From Paenibacillus sp. 598K (lineage in GTDB: Bacteria; Bacillota; Bacilli; Paenibacillales; Paenibacillaceae), in the NCBI RefSeq assembly GCF_003851045.1, contig NZ_BFBX01000067.1, forward strand, positions 552-53,737: a stretch of DNA of 53,186 nt, given 5' to 3'. Made by a program: the position numbers and the translations under genes. Below are positions 1-8,768 of the stretch, piece by piece. Position 1 is the stretch's first letter; each line of letters starts with the position of its first letter. The notes under the pieces were generated by a model. That model made no database searches, had not been told where the DNA came from, and was given only the letters and a program-made list of their open reading frames with translations.

Positions 1-112
1 CGGAGCGGCGGTTCGGCCCGGCAAGGGAACAAAGGTGCACTACAGCAGCACCAGAGCCGTGCAATGCACGGGCTAGGAAGCAACTGCGCACGGCTGCCTC
101 GGCCGCATCGCT

Positions 113-1003
113 TCACCTCGCGCCTGCGGCATCCGCAAGTTCGCCATAGTACGATTGCACATATGCCTTGAACGTCTCGGCGGCCTTGGTCATGTAGCGG
201 TCAGGGTACCAGGAGATCTCCAGCGTGCGGGTGATCGCCGGGTCCTCCAGCGGCAGGAGCGCCACCGCCGCGCCCTGCGAGCCGCCCCAGGTCACTGCCG
301 GGATGAAGGCGATGCCGAGTCCGGCGCGGATCAGGCTGCGCACCATCGATGGATCGTCGCATTCATAGCTGATCTGGGGCGTGAAGCCAGCCGCCTGGCA
401 GAGCGCATCGGTCGCGTCGCGCAGCAGCTTGCCGCGCTTCAAGCTGATGAAGCCGTCCTCCGCCAGCTCGCTCAACCGGACGCTGGCCCGCCCGGCCAAT
501 CGGTGATCGCCTGGCACCGCTAGCCGCACCTCCTCCGTCAGCAGCGTACTCGCTGCCGTGCCCGGGATACGAAACGGCGCCGAGGCGATGCACAGGTCAA
601 ACGCCGGGGCGGACGGCAGATCCTCGCTATGCTGCACCACCTTGAACTGCGTGTCCGGGTAACGCTTGCGGAAGCCAGCGATGATGTCCGGCAGCAGATA
701 GGAGCCGACATGATTGAGGATCGTCACCGTACCCGTCGGACGCTCGGCCAAGTCGAGCAGCTCCAGCCGGCCATCCTCCAGGCTGCGCAGCGCCTCATCC
801 ACTCTGGCGAGGAATCGCTCGCCATAGCCATTCAACCGGATGTACTTGCCCCGTCGGTCGAACAATCGCACCGTCAGCTCCTTCTCCAGATTACCGATCA
901 TCTTGCTGAGCGCCGGTTGGGAGATCTGGAGCCGCGCGGCCGCCTGAGTCATGCTCTCCAGCCGGGCCACCGTCTGAAAGTATCGAAGCGACAGCAAATC
1001 CAC
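113..1003 (-). CDS. LysR-family transcriptional regulator
   Basis: A 296-residue protein of normal LysR length. The N-terminal winged helix-turn-helix (about residues 1-60) has the usual pattern of a helix rich in Ala, then SQPALSKMIGNLE, then the wing with LFDRRG. The rest (about 90-290) is the periplasmic-binding-protein-like effector domain. It starts with GTG, preceded at 8 bases by a GGAGGGG ribosome site. It diverges from an esterase / TauE permease / AraC operon with 96 bases between them, and that gap holds a perfect palindrome. By family habit it probably controls that operon in response to a small acid or ester and also itself; the effector cannot be read from the sequence. Confidence 0.9.
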   Translation of the reverse strand: MDLLSLRYFQTVARLESMTQAAARLQISQPALSKMIGNLEKELTVRLFDRRGKYIRLNGYGERFLARVDEALRSLEDGRLELLDLAERPTGTVTILNHVGSYLLPDIIAGFRKRYPDTQFKVVQHSEDLPSAPAFDLCIASAPFRIPGTAASTLLTEEVRLAVPGDHRLAGRASVRLSELAEDGFISLKRGKLLRDATDALCQAAGFTPQISYECDDPSMVRSLIRAGLGIAFIPAVTWGGSQGAAVALLPLEDPAITRTLEISWYPDRYMTKAAETFKAYVQSYYGELADAAGAR

Positions 1004-1020
1004 CGTATCCCCTCCTATAT

Positions 1021-1036
1021 ATAACCCTCAGGTTAT
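1021..1036. promoter_or_regulatory. Palindromic operator candidate for the LysR regulator
   Basis: The sequence ATAACCCTCAGGTTAT is a perfect inverted repeat with 6-base arms and a 4-base centre. It sits between the divergent LysR and esterase genes, in an AT-rich stretch that should hold both promoters. LysR proteins bind interrupted dyads of this size in this position. The assignment to this regulator is inference from location. Confidence 0.45.
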
Positions 1037-1099
1037 GAATAATATAAACAATAATATATTTTTCATTATCTTAGCAGAGGTTTATACTGGAAGGAAGAC

Positions 1100-2746
1100 A
1101 TGGAAGGTGGCGTCGCGATGAATCCGCGTCAGACAACAACCGACACGGTCGTCCTCCCGCACGGAACAATCCGGGGAATAGCGCTAACAGAGGAAGGCGC
1201 GCTGGCATGGCTCGGCGTCCCCTACGCCCGCCCCCCTGTGGGCGAGCTGCGGTGGAAGGCGCCGCGCGAGCCCGAGCCATGGATCGGAGTCCGGGAGGCG
1301 GGAGATTACGGGCCGCCGAGCATCCAGGGCGGGCCAAACGGCATCATCGGCAGCGAGGACTGCCTCTACTTGAATATATGGCGGCCGGATCACGCAGCGA
1401 CAGGACTGCCCGTCTTCGTCTATCTGCACGGCGGCGGCAATATCGGCGGGTCCGGGCGCGACTTCCCTGGCGGCGGTCTGGCCGTCGCGACCAATAGCAT
1501 TATCGTCACGGTCAATTATCGGCTCGGAGCGATGGGCTTCCTCCGTCACCCTGCGCTGCGCACTGGCGATCCGCTCGACGACTCCGGCAACTACGGGCTG
1601 CTCGATGCGATCCAGGCGCTGCGCTGGGTGCAGGCGCAGATCGCCTGCTTTGGCGGCGATCCCGCCAAGGTGACGCTCGCAGGTCAGTCCGCTGGCGCCC
1701 GCAACGCCCTCGCCGCCTACCTGTCGCCGCTCGGACGGGGACTGTTCCAACAGCTGTTCGTGCTAAGCGGCGGCATGACGACCGCCCCGTGCGAGCTCGG
1801 CGAGCAGAGAGCGGGCGAGGTGCTGGCCGAGCTGCTCCAGGCCGAGGGTATCGCCGCAGATCGAGCGGCGGCGCGCGACTGGGCGGCGCGCCAGTCGACG
1901 GAGACGATCGCCGACTTCCTGCGCGGGCTGGAGGCAGCCCGGTTCGTCCCCTCATTCAGCGATACCGGGCTGCGGATGCGCGTCTTCCCTCATCTGTTCG
2001 AGGATGGCGTCGTCCTCCCGCTGGGCGGCTTCGCCGCGCTCGATGAGCGGACGCATCCGCCGCTGCCCGTCATCCTCGGCAGTACGGCCACCGAGTTCTC
2101 CGGCTTCGCCCTTGGCGATCCCGTCTTCCAGCCGTTGACGCAGCCAGACTCCGAGGCGGCCGACGAGGAGCTGCGGACCTCGTATGCACTCGCCAGCGCC
2201 TATGGCAGCGAGCTGTATGCCGCCTTCAACGTAGAGGCCGTCGCCGACCGACTCTCGCAGCTGCATCCCGAGATGCCGATCTACGGCTACCGCTTCCGCT
2301 GGGGGCTGCGAGAGGGCGTCATCCCGCCGGCGATCCGATGGCTGCTGGGGGCGCCGCATGGCGCGGACGTCCCGTTCTACACCGGCGACTATACGGATAT
2401 GCTGCGCCATATGCCCAGAGGCGTAATCACGGAGCGCAACCTCCCCGGGCGGATAGCTCTCGCTTCACAGATGCGCGGCTACCTGCGCCGCTTCCTCCAT
2501 ACCGGCGATCCGAACGGCGACGATTGGACCGCGACGGCATGGCCGCGCTGGGGGAGCGATGCCTGCTCATCCGTCCTACAGTTGGACGGGACCGCGCACG
2601 AGGCCGTCATTGGACTTGAGCCACGATACGCGCATGAGGATACGCTGGCCCGACTGGCCGCAGACGAGCGTCTGACCCCGGTGCAGCGGCGCTGGTTGCA
2701 GGAGCGTCTGTTTGCCGGACGCTTCTTCTGGATAGACAGAGAATAA
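1100..2746 (+). CDS. Type B carboxylesterase (alpha/beta hydrolase)
   Basis: A 548-residue serine esterase, close to the usual length of the carboxylesterase/para-nitrobenzyl esterase family, with no signal peptide, so cytoplasmic. Visible family marks are YARPPVGELRW near residue 42, SEDCLYLNIW near 85, the oxyanion-hole segment HGGG at 110-113 and the nucleophile elbow GQSAG with Ser197. A late HGADVPF motif probably supplies the catalytic His. Start is ATG 1100 after GGAAGG; ATG 1118 (MNPRQ) with GGAAGGTGG before it is equally possible. It heads an operon with a TauE/SafE permease and an AraC regulator, which suggests uptake or export of an organic acid linked to ester cleavage. The natural ester is unknown. 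Confidence 0.9.
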   Translation: MEGGVAMNPRQTTTDTVVLPHGTIRGIALTEEGALAWLGVPYARPPVGELRWKAPREPEPWIGVREAGDYGPPSIQGGPNGIIGSEDCLYLNIWRPDHAATGLPVFVYLHGGGNIGGSGRDFPGGGLAVATNSIIVTVNYRLGAMGFLRHPALRTGDPLDDSGNYGLLDAIQALRWVQAQIACFGGDPAKVTLAGQSAGARNALAAYLSPLGRGLFQQLFVLSGGMTTAPCELGEQRAGEVLAELLQAEGIAADRAAARDWAARQSTETIADFLRGLEAARFVPSFSDTGLRMRVFPHLFEDGVVLPLGGFAALDERTHPPLPVILGSTATEFSGFALGDPVFQPLTQPDSEAADEELRTSYALASAYGSELYAAFNVEAVADRLSQLHPEMPIYGYRFRWGLREGVIPPAIRWLLGAPHGADVPFYTGDYTDMLRHMPRGVITERNLPGRIALASQMRGYLRRFLHTGDPNGDDWTATAWPRWGSDACSSVLQLDGTAHEAVIGLEPRYAHEDTLARLAADERLTPVQRRWLQERLFAGRFFWIDRE

Positions 2747-2776
2747 TCGCAACGACGAGAAGAAAGGAACGGTACT

Positions 2777-3577
2777 GTGCTCACTTACTTGCTCTTGATC
2801 GGCATCGGCATGCTCGCGGGGCTATCCGGCTCCCTGGTCGGACTCGGCGGCGGCTTCATCGTCGTCCCTGCGCTCGCCTTCCTGTTCCCGGAGCTGTCGC
2901 CCGCGCAGCTGGCCGGCACCTCGATGACGATGCTGCTCTTCAACTCGATCTCCAGCACCTATGTCTACAGCCGCCAGAAGCGGATCGACTACTCCGCCGC
3001 CCTGCGGTTCGCCGCTGCCGCAATTCCCGGCTCGATCATCGGCGCGCTGCTCTCCACGATGGTGACGGGCCGCCTGTTCTTCATCAGCTTCGGCATCTTC
3101 CTTATCCTGGTCTCGCTGCTGCTCCTGTTTAAGCCGACCCGGCCCATCGCCTGGCCGCTCCGGCCGACGGCGCAGCGCAGCTTCATCGATCGGAGCGGCG
3201 TACAGTTCGACTACGCCTATCATATGCCGACCGGGATCGTCATCAGCTTCCTCGTCGGCTTCCTGGCGAGTCTGTTCGGCGTAGGCGGCGGCAGCCTGAT
3301 GATCCCGACGATGACGCTGCTGCTCGCCTTCCCGCCGCATATCGCCGTCGCGACGTCGATGCTGCAGATCTTTCTGTCGGCGATCGTCAGCACCGGGACG
3401 CATGCCGTACTCGGCAATATCGACTGGATGATGGTGCTCTTCCTCGCGCCGGGCGCGCTGATCGGCGGGCAGCTCGGCGCGCGGCTGGCGCGGCGGCTGC
3501 CTGGCCCGCTCCTGCTGAAGATTCTGGCCGTCTTCCTGATCGTCGTCGCGGTGCGGCTGATGACGAATGGAGGTTGA
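2777..3577 (+). CDS. TauE/SafE-family membrane permease
   Basis: A very hydrophobic 266-residue protein with about eight membrane spans. It has the internal duplication typical of the family: SLVGLGGGFIVVP near residues 19-31 in the first half and FGVGGGSLMIP in the second. Family members are proton-linked or facilitative anion transporters for sulfite, sulfoacetate and other organic anions. The gene starts with GTG, 30 bases after the esterase stop, and its last bases carry the ribosome site for the next gene, so the three genes are very likely one transcript. The substrate is probably an acid produced or used with the esterase, which is inference. Confidence 0.85.
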   Translation: MLTYLLLIGIGMLAGLSGSLVGLGGGFIVVPALAFLFPELSPAQLAGTSMTMLLFNSISSTYVYSRQKRIDYSAALRFAAAAIPGSIIGALLSTMVTGRLFFISFGIFLILVSLLLLFKPTRPIAWPLRPTAQRSFIDRSGVQFDYAYHMPTGIVISFLVGFLASLFGVGGGSLMIPTMTLLLAFPPHIAVATSMLQIFLSAIVSTGTHAVLGNIDWMMVLFLAPGALIGGQLGARLARRLPGPLLLKILAVFLIVVAVRLMTNGG

Positions 3578-3580
3578 GCC

Positions 3581-4426
3581 ATGACACCCTACCAATCGGA
3601 TCGGATCGTCTGCACGCTAGGCGGGCACAAAGAGCCCAATCTCCATCGCTGGGGACCGGGCATCCGGGATATCTATGCGCTCCATTACATCGTCAGCGGT
3701 CGGGGCACGCTCGTCACCCGGGGCGTCTCGCACCCCGTCGGACCGGGCGAAAGCTTCGTCATCTTCCCACATACCGAGGTGTACTATTACCCGGATCGCG
3801 ACGATCCGTGGGCCTATGTATGGATCGAGTACAAGGGCGAGGAGGCGGAGCGGCTCATGGCCGCCACCTGCCTGACGCCCGATGCGCCCGTGACCGGTCC
3901 GGCGGACCGGGATCTGAGCCCGCTCTTCGACATTATGGAGAATGGCAATGTGCTGCCGCATGAGAAGCTGCGGTCGGTCGCCCGTCTGCAGCTCTTGCTC
4001 TCTTATTACATCGAGCAGTTCCCCAACGCCTCGCTGGCCCGACAGACAGACTACGTATGGGCGGCCAAGGAATATATCCATCACAACTATTGGCGGTCGG
4101 GGGTGAAAGTCGCCGATGTTGTTCGCTCCGTGGCGATCGAACGCAGCTATCTGTTCCGCCTGTTTCGCGAGGCGACCGGGATGTCGGTGTCCGCATATCT
4201 GACGTCCTACCGGATGAGCCGCGCCGCCAGCCTGCTGGCGGAGAGCGGGCTCGCCATCCAGGCCGTCGCTTACTCGGTCGGCTACCAGGACCCGCTCTAC
4301 TTTTCCAGGGCATTCAAAAAAACAACCTCCCATACTCCAACGGAGTACAGAAGGTTGCATCGTACGAACGACCGTGCCAGCGCTGACCGTTATCTGAACA
4401 ACACGCAGTTGCCCGACTCTCTGTAG
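3581..4426 (+). CDS. AraC-family transcriptional regulator
   Basis: 281 residues. The N-terminal half (about 10-140) is a cupin-like ligand-binding domain (SGRGTLVTRG, GPGESFVIFPHTEVYYYP). The C-terminal half (about 165-270) holds the two helix-turn-helix units, ending in the family signature AVAYSVGYQDPLYFSRAFKK. The ATG lies 3 bases after the permease stop, and GGAGG overlaps the end of the permease gene, so translation is coupled. It is likely a second, local regulator of the esterase operon beside the divergent LysR protein. The last 37 bases overlap the 3' end of a convergent small gene. Confidence 0.9.
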   Translation: MTPYQSDRIVCTLGGHKEPNLHRWGPGIRDIYALHYIVSGRGTLVTRGVSHPVGPGESFVIFPHTEVYYYPDRDDPWAYVWIEYKGEEAERLMAATCLTPDAPVTGPADRDLSPLFDIMENGNVLPHEKLRSVARLQLLLSYYIEQFPNASLARQTDYVWAAKEYIHHNYWRSGVKVADVVRSVAIERSYLFRLFREATGMSVSAYLTSYRMSRAASLLAESGLAIQAVAYSVGYQDPLYFSRAFKKTTSHTPTEYRRLHRTNDRASADRYLNNTQLPDSL

Positions 4427-4593
4427 TAGCGGATCAACTGCTCGATCGGCTCGCGGCCACACTTCAGCTTCTCCCCCAGACAGCCGATGCACTGGTACTC
4501 CCGGGCCGCCCGGGAGACGAGCTTCAGATAGATCGCCACGTCATCGGTCCGCAGCAACTCCCCGCAGGTGAAGCAGACGCGCCGATCGCTCAT
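4390..4593 (-). CDS. Small Cys-rich (zinc-ribbon-like) protein
   Basis: A 67-residue protein I do not recognise by name. It has paired cysteines spaced as in a zinc ribbon (CFTC at residues 7-10 and CIGC at 35-38) plus Cys45 and Cys63. Its ATG overlaps the alpha-galactosidase stop in the classic ATGA arrangement, so the two genes are translationally coupled, which is the main evidence that it is real. Its 3' end overlaps the convergent AraC gene by 37 bases. A metal-binding or protein-contact role is likely, but no function can be given. Confidence 0.65.
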   Translation of the reverse strand: MSDRRVCFTCGELLRTDDVAIYLKLVSRAAREYQCIGCLGEKLKCGREPIEQLIRYYRESGNCVLFR

Positions 4594-5756
4594 CGCCGGG
4601 CAAGCTTGGCGCGTACGACATGACTGCCGCGGCCCGGCACGGTCGGCGCGTAGCGCTCCGTGAACACGCCGAGCTCGCGCTGCTCCCAGCAGTCGTAGAG
4701 GGAGAGCGAGAAGCCGGAGGCATACGGCAAGCCGAGGTCCCAGAACTGGAGCGAGATCTCGCGCTGGTCGTCGCTCAGGTTGAAGAAGCCGATCGCCAGA
4801 TCGCCGTCCGTCAGCACCTTGACCAGGATGAACACCTCGTCGGTATGGAACCATTGCGGCTCCGGCTTGATGCGGTAGGCGCCGCGTCCCTCGAGGTCCT
4901 GGTTGATGGCGATCAGCGCCGGATTGAGCAGGATGTCCCGGGTCGACGGCTCGGCCGTGCGGATGTCGCAGCCGATCATAAGCGGCGAGCCCATCAGACT
5001 CCAGAGGGCAAAGTGGGTGCGGTACTCCAGCTCGGTGCAGCCGCCGATCTTGCTGCCGATGAAGCCGTTGTTGCTGCCGCCGTACATGCCGACGACGAGC
5101 ATGTCCAGATCGTTGTGACAGAACGAGCCGGTGTAGCATTCCTGACCGAGCTGCGACAGCGCCAGCCGCTTAATCGACTCCCAATGGTCCTGGATATCAT
5201 GGGTCGAGCGATACATATGCGCGCCCGATTCGCGGATCCACTGGTAGACCCCGTCCTCGCCCCAGTTGCACGCCGAGAACAGGATGTCGCGGCCGCTGTT
5301 TTTGAGCGCCAGGCTCATCCGCTTGTAGAGCAGCTCGCCCGACATCTGACGCGGCTTGAAGCAATAGTCGTACTTGAGGAAGTCGACGCCCCACTCGGCA
5401 AGCTGCTGCGCATCCTGGAACTCATGCTCGAAGCTGCCGGGATACCCTCCGCACGTATGGGTGCCGACACAGGAGTACATCCCGAACTTCAGCCCCTTGC
5501 TGTGAATGTAGTCGGCCAGCGCCTTCATGCCGCTCGGGAACTTGGCCGGGTCCGGCACGAGCCTCCCCTCGGCATCGCGTTCCTTCAAGCTCCAGCAGTC
5601 GTCGATGACGATATACTCGTAGCCCGCCTCCTTGTAGCCATCGGCCACGAAGCGGTCGGCTACATCGCGGATCAACTGCTCGTTAATGTCCCATGTAAAC
5701 GTGTTCCACGAATTCCAGCCCATTGCGGGTCTCAGTCCCAGCGGCAACGTACTCAT
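4590..5756 (-). CDS. GH27 alpha-galactosidase (clan GH-D)
   Basis: 388 residues, normal for a compact GH27 enzyme without a secretion signal. The N-terminus has the family opening GWNSWNTF, followed by YIVIDDCW and [20 protein letters not shown]. The nucleophile is Asp130 in FLKYDYC and the acid/base is Asp187 in STHDIQDHW, by alignment with known GH27 enzymes. The C-terminal 100 residues form the beta-sandwich domain. It removes alpha-galactosyl residues (or beta-L-arabinopyranosyl in some members), here from oligosaccharides taken into the cell. The start ATG follows AAGGGAT at a rather long spacing. A Cys-rich small gene is coupled downstream. Confidence 0.92.
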   Translation of the reverse strand: MSTLPLGLRPAMGWNSWNTFTWDINEQLIRDVADRFVADGYKEAGYEYIVIDDCWSLKERDAEGRLVPDPAKFPSGMKALADYIHSKGLKFGMYSCVGTHTCGGYPGSFEHEFQDAQQLAEWGVDFLKYDYCFKPRQMSGELLYKRMSLALKNSGRDILFSACNWGEDGVYQWIRESGAHMYRSTHDIQDHWESIKRLALSQLGQECYTGSFCHNDLDMLVVGMYGGSNNGFIGSKIGGCTELEYRTHFALWSLMGSPLMIGCDIRTAEPSTRDILLNPALIAINQDLEGRGAYRIKPEPQWFHTDEVFILVKVLTDGDLAIGFFNLSDDQREISLQFWDLGLPYASGFSLSLYDCWEQRELGVFTERYAPTVPGRGSHVVRAKLARR

Positions 5757-5917
5757 CTTGTTTCATCATCCCTTCGCGTTAGTCTCTTCTCGTATTACAT
5801 CACGAGCAAGACGGACAGGACTATGGCGAAAGGTTGCTTTTGCATGGACAAATGTTGTATTAGAGCCCGGTACGGTGACAAACTACCCTGCTTCTTGTTC
5901 CAGCAAATTTCCCTCTA

Positions 5918-5943
5918 TAAAATAACTGTCCTCTTACCGATAT
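5918..5943 (+). promoter_or_regulatory. Sigma-D (flagellar/chemotaxis) promoter
   Basis: TAAA, exactly 15 bases, then CCGATAT. This matches the Bacillus sigma-D consensus and lies about 175 bases upstream of a chemoreceptor gene, the standard target class for sigma-D. The 360-base gap between the alpha-galactosidase and the chemoreceptor (5757-6116) shows no other clear element; the stretch after the promoter would be an unusually long leader. Confidence 0.7.
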
Positions 5944-6116
5944 ATTACTATGGCGTAATAACCGTACGGAGCGCTGGCCGCCCATGCCGCCCCGTCGCTT
6001 TTCCTCCTCTCCCGCCGACCCTCTCTGCTTTTCCGTTACTGCAATCTGCATCGATTCATTCATTTATGTATGTACACCTGTTCATCATCGTAGACGACAC
6101 AAAGGGGAATAACATC

Positions 6117-8219
6117 ATGAGATGGTTTATGGACTTAAGTGTTAAAACCAAGCTGGCCGCCGTCATTTTCCTGTTGCTCCTGCTGCTCTTCGGACCCTTG
6201 CTCACGTACACGATCACCAAGCTTCAAAGCACCAGTCTGGAAAAGGGCGAGCTGCTCGCTGCCCAAAACGTCGAAAAAGCCGCCGATTCTCTGCAACTGA
6301 ACATTAACCGTATCGAAGCCACTCTGCTCTCGCTGAGCGGCGTCTTCCTCGACGCGAGCAACAACGGCACTTTCACCCGCGAGGACGGCGTCCGGCTATT
6401 AGGCTCGGAGCTGCAAAAGCAGCCGGATCTGATTGCAATGTATACGTCGTGGGAGCCGCAAGCCTTCGACGGGCAGGACGAGCAGCATCGCAGCAAAACA
6501 AGCTACGACGATGAGAGCGGCCGCTACATTCCGTATGTAGTGCGAGCAGGCGATCAGCTCCGCACGGAGGCGCTGCAGGGCTACGAGACGCCCGGCACGG
6601 GCGACTATTACCTCGTCCCCAAGTCGACAAAGCGCGTATTCTGGTCCGAGCCGTACCTGTATCCCATCAATGGCACAGAGATACTCATCAGCAGCCTGGT
6701 CGTGCCGATACTCGACGCGAACGGCAACTTTGTCGGCATCGTCGGCGCAGACTTCAGTCTGGAGCAGCTGAAGACATTGACGGATGCGATTCAGGACTAC
6801 AACGGATACGGAGCGATTATTTCCCAGCAAGGCACCTACGTGGCCAATAGTCGCTATCCGGACGAGACCAACCAGCCGTTCGCCAATCGGCCTGAGCTTC
6901 AGACCGTCTGGGATGGCGTGCAGAAGGGCGAGTACACGCATTACACAGACGATCGCGACGGCCAGACGGTACTGCGGATCTTCAAGCCGATCCAGCCGCA
7001 ATCTTCATCGAACCATATGTTCCTCCAGGTTGTCGCCAATAAGGGCGCCGTCTTGGCGGAATATACGGCGATGATGCGCAACACGCTCGTGTTGGCGGCA
7101 AGTGTTGTCCTCGCCCTCTGCCTCCTGATGTATATGATCGTCCATCTGACGGTACGGGAGATCGCCAAGGTGAATGCGATGGCGCTCAAGCTGTCGGAGG
7201 GGGATTTTACGGAGCGGCTGGTCGTGAAGGGACAAGATGAATTCGGCCATCTGAACGAAAGACTCAATCATATGATGGATACGCTGCGTCATGCGATCCA
7301 GAGCGTCTCCAACCACTCGCACTCGATCGGCGCCACCTCGCAGGAGCTGACGGCAAGCGCAGAGCAGACCGGACGAGCCGCCGAGCTGATCACGGCCTCG
7401 ATCCAGAGCGTCGCCGCCGGCTCCGAGACGCAGCGCACCGACGCACAGGAGATGTCCCGCAGCATGGACGAGCTCGCCGCCGGCATCTCGCGGATCGCCG
7501 ACTCGGCCATGACGCTATCGGATGTATCCAGCCATATCGATACACAGACGCAGGAGGGCAACGGTCATATCCAGTCGGCCGTCGGCCAGATGGCCGTCGT
7601 CTCGCAGACCGTCGAGCAGAGCCGTCAGGTGATCGAGCAGCTGCAGCTGAAGTCGGAGGCGATCGCCCGCTTCGTCGGCACGATCACCGCGCTGAGCGGA
7701 CAGACCAACATCCTCGCGCTCAATGCCGCGATCGAGGCCTCGCGCGCCGGCGAGCATGGCCGAGGCTTCGCCGTCGTCGCCCAAGAGGTGCGCAAGCTCG
7801 CCGAGCAGTCCCGCCATGCCGCCGAGCAGATCGCCGGGCTGACCGAGGAGATCCACTCGCAGGCGCAAGCGGCCGTCGCGTCGATGGCGCTCGGCGTCGC
7901 CGAGACCGGTCGCGGCACCGAGGCTGTGCAGCATAGCGGCCGAATCTTCTCCTCGATCATGCAGGAGATGCACGAGGTGAATACGCAGCTCGGCGAGCTG
8001 TCCGCCTCGGCCGAGCAGATGGCCGCCAGCGTCGAGGAGGTTACCGCCACCTCGGCGCAGATGCAGCACATCGCCGAGCAGTCGGCCTCCAACGCGCATC
8101 AGGTCGCCTCGGCCTCGCAGCAGCAGCTCGTCTCGATGAATGAAGTGACAGCCGCTGCCGAGCATCTCGCCCGCATGGTCGAGGAGCTCGTCGAGCTGAT
8201 GGGCAAGTTCAAGACCTGA
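6117..8219 (+). CDS. Methyl-accepting chemotaxis protein with Cache sensor
   Basis: 700 residues. TM1 spans about 12-33, an extracellular double-Cache-like ligand domain about 40-315, TM2 about 322-345, HAMP about 346-398, and the cytoplasmic signalling hairpin follows with the conserved tip region around 518-566 ([37 protein letters not shown]). The family senses small molecules outside the cell and controls CheA; Cache domains often bind amino acids or organic acids. The start is ATG 6117 after AAAGGGGA; the open frame extends much further upstream only because it runs antisense to the GC-rich alpha-galactosidase gene. A sigma-D promoter precedes it. The ligand is unknown. Confidence 0.95.
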   Translation: MRWFMDLSVKTKLAAVIFLLLLLLFGPLLTYTITKLQSTSLEKGELLAAQNVEKAADSLQLNINRIEATLLSLSGVFLDASNNGTFTREDGVRLLGSELQKQPDLIAMYTSWEPQAFDGQDEQHRSKTSYDDESGRYIPYVVRAGDQLRTEALQGYETPGTGDYYLVPKSTKRVFWSEPYLYPINGTEILISSLVVPILDANGNFVGIVGADFSLEQLKTLTDAIQDYNGYGAIISQQGTYVANSRYPDETNQPFANRPELQTVWDGVQKGEYTHYTDDRDGQTVLRIFKPIQPQSSSNHMFLQVVANKGAVLAEYTAMMRNTLVLAASVVLALCLLMYMIVHLTVREIAKVNAMALKLSEGDFTERLVVKGQDEFGHLNERLNHMMDTLRHAIQSVSNHSHSIGATSQELTASAEQTGRAAELITASIQSVAAGSETQRTDAQEMSRSMDELAAGISRIADSAMTLSDVSSHIDTQTQEGNGHIQSAVGQMAVVSQTVEQSRQVIEQLQLKSEAIARFVGTITALSGQTNILALNAAIEASRAGEHGRGFAVVAQEVRKLAEQSRHAAEQIAGLTEEIHSQAQAAVASMALGVAETGRGTEAVQHSGRIFSSIMQEMHEVNTQLGELSASAEQMAASVEEVTATSAQMQHIAEQSASNAHQVASASQQQLVSMNEVTAAAEHLARMVEELVELMGKFKT

Positions 8220-8246
8220 TCCAGCTGACCCGCACATCTCCGCCTA

Positions 8247-8399
8247 TAGTGGCAGGAGCGCGAGCCGCCTGCGCAGTTCGATCTCCAGCGCGACGCCCTC
8301 CGGGGCGTCCGCACGGAGCGCGAGCTGCCCAGCGGCTATTTGCCATGCGATGCGGACGATACCATGACGCGTCAATAGGACTGCCAGCCGTAGAGGCTG
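8247..8399 (-). pseudogene. Possible C-terminal remnant of a glycoside hydrolase
   Basis: About 50 codons in GC-rich backbone style, reading HGIVRIAWQIAAGQLALR followed by APEGV, with no start of its own. The pattern (Trp, a Gly, alternating hydrophobics, AP-x-G) resembles the C-terminal beta-sandwich of GH78-type rhamnosidases. It then stops, and beyond 8400 the base composition drops. This may be the last piece of a deleted gene; chance cannot be excluded. Confidence 0.3.
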
Positions 8400-8431
8400 C
8401 AGCACGGGGCACGGTATAATATACAGTAAAT

Positions 8432-8560
8432 GCAAAACTACATTTATTTGCAGCGAAACAGAGTGGGAACAGGTTAATAAATGCAAATGCGCACTTAAAT
8501 GAGGCTGGATTCGCCTGAATGTGTGCCTTTGCGCAAAACAACTGCACTTTTGCATTAAAA
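8432..8560. repeat. Palindromic TGCA-rich intergenic element
   Basis: An AT-rich intergenic stretch with nested dyads. TGCAAA and TTTGCA are about 10 bases apart near 8432-8453. A longer imperfect inverted repeat has arms near 8477-8497 (AAATGCAAATGCGCACTT) and 8540-8560 (TGCACTTTTGCATTAAAA), with an inner AGGC/GCCT hairpin. The gap 8220-8768 contains only this and the hydrolase remnant. It may be a dispersed intergenic repeat or a regulatory leader for the ankyrin gene. Confidence 0.4.
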
Positions 8561-8768
8561 TCCCGATTGCACGCGCTTTGGAGCATAATTAGAGGTAATA
8601 TTGCAGTTAAGCTAAGCGAGGAAGAAGCGAGACCGTACAACGCCCATAGGAACGCTATATGAGATCAGGGTCGTGCTACTAGCAGCTCGAACATATTCAA
8701 CGCACGAAGTAACGCACGAAGAATGTTATCGCAAAAGAGAACGACTGCACACCGAATGGAGGGATCAG

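Noticed and set aside
54..73. Hairpin AGCCGTGCA / TGCACGGGCT as terminator of the LysR gene
   Set aside because: Has a one-base bulge and no T run on the transcribed side; too weak to annotate.
4620..6116. A 1199-codon plus-strand frame beginning far upstream of the chemoreceptor
   Set aside because: The first 1.1 kb is antisense to a clear GH27 gene in GC-rich DNA, and a good start with ribosome site exists at 6117.
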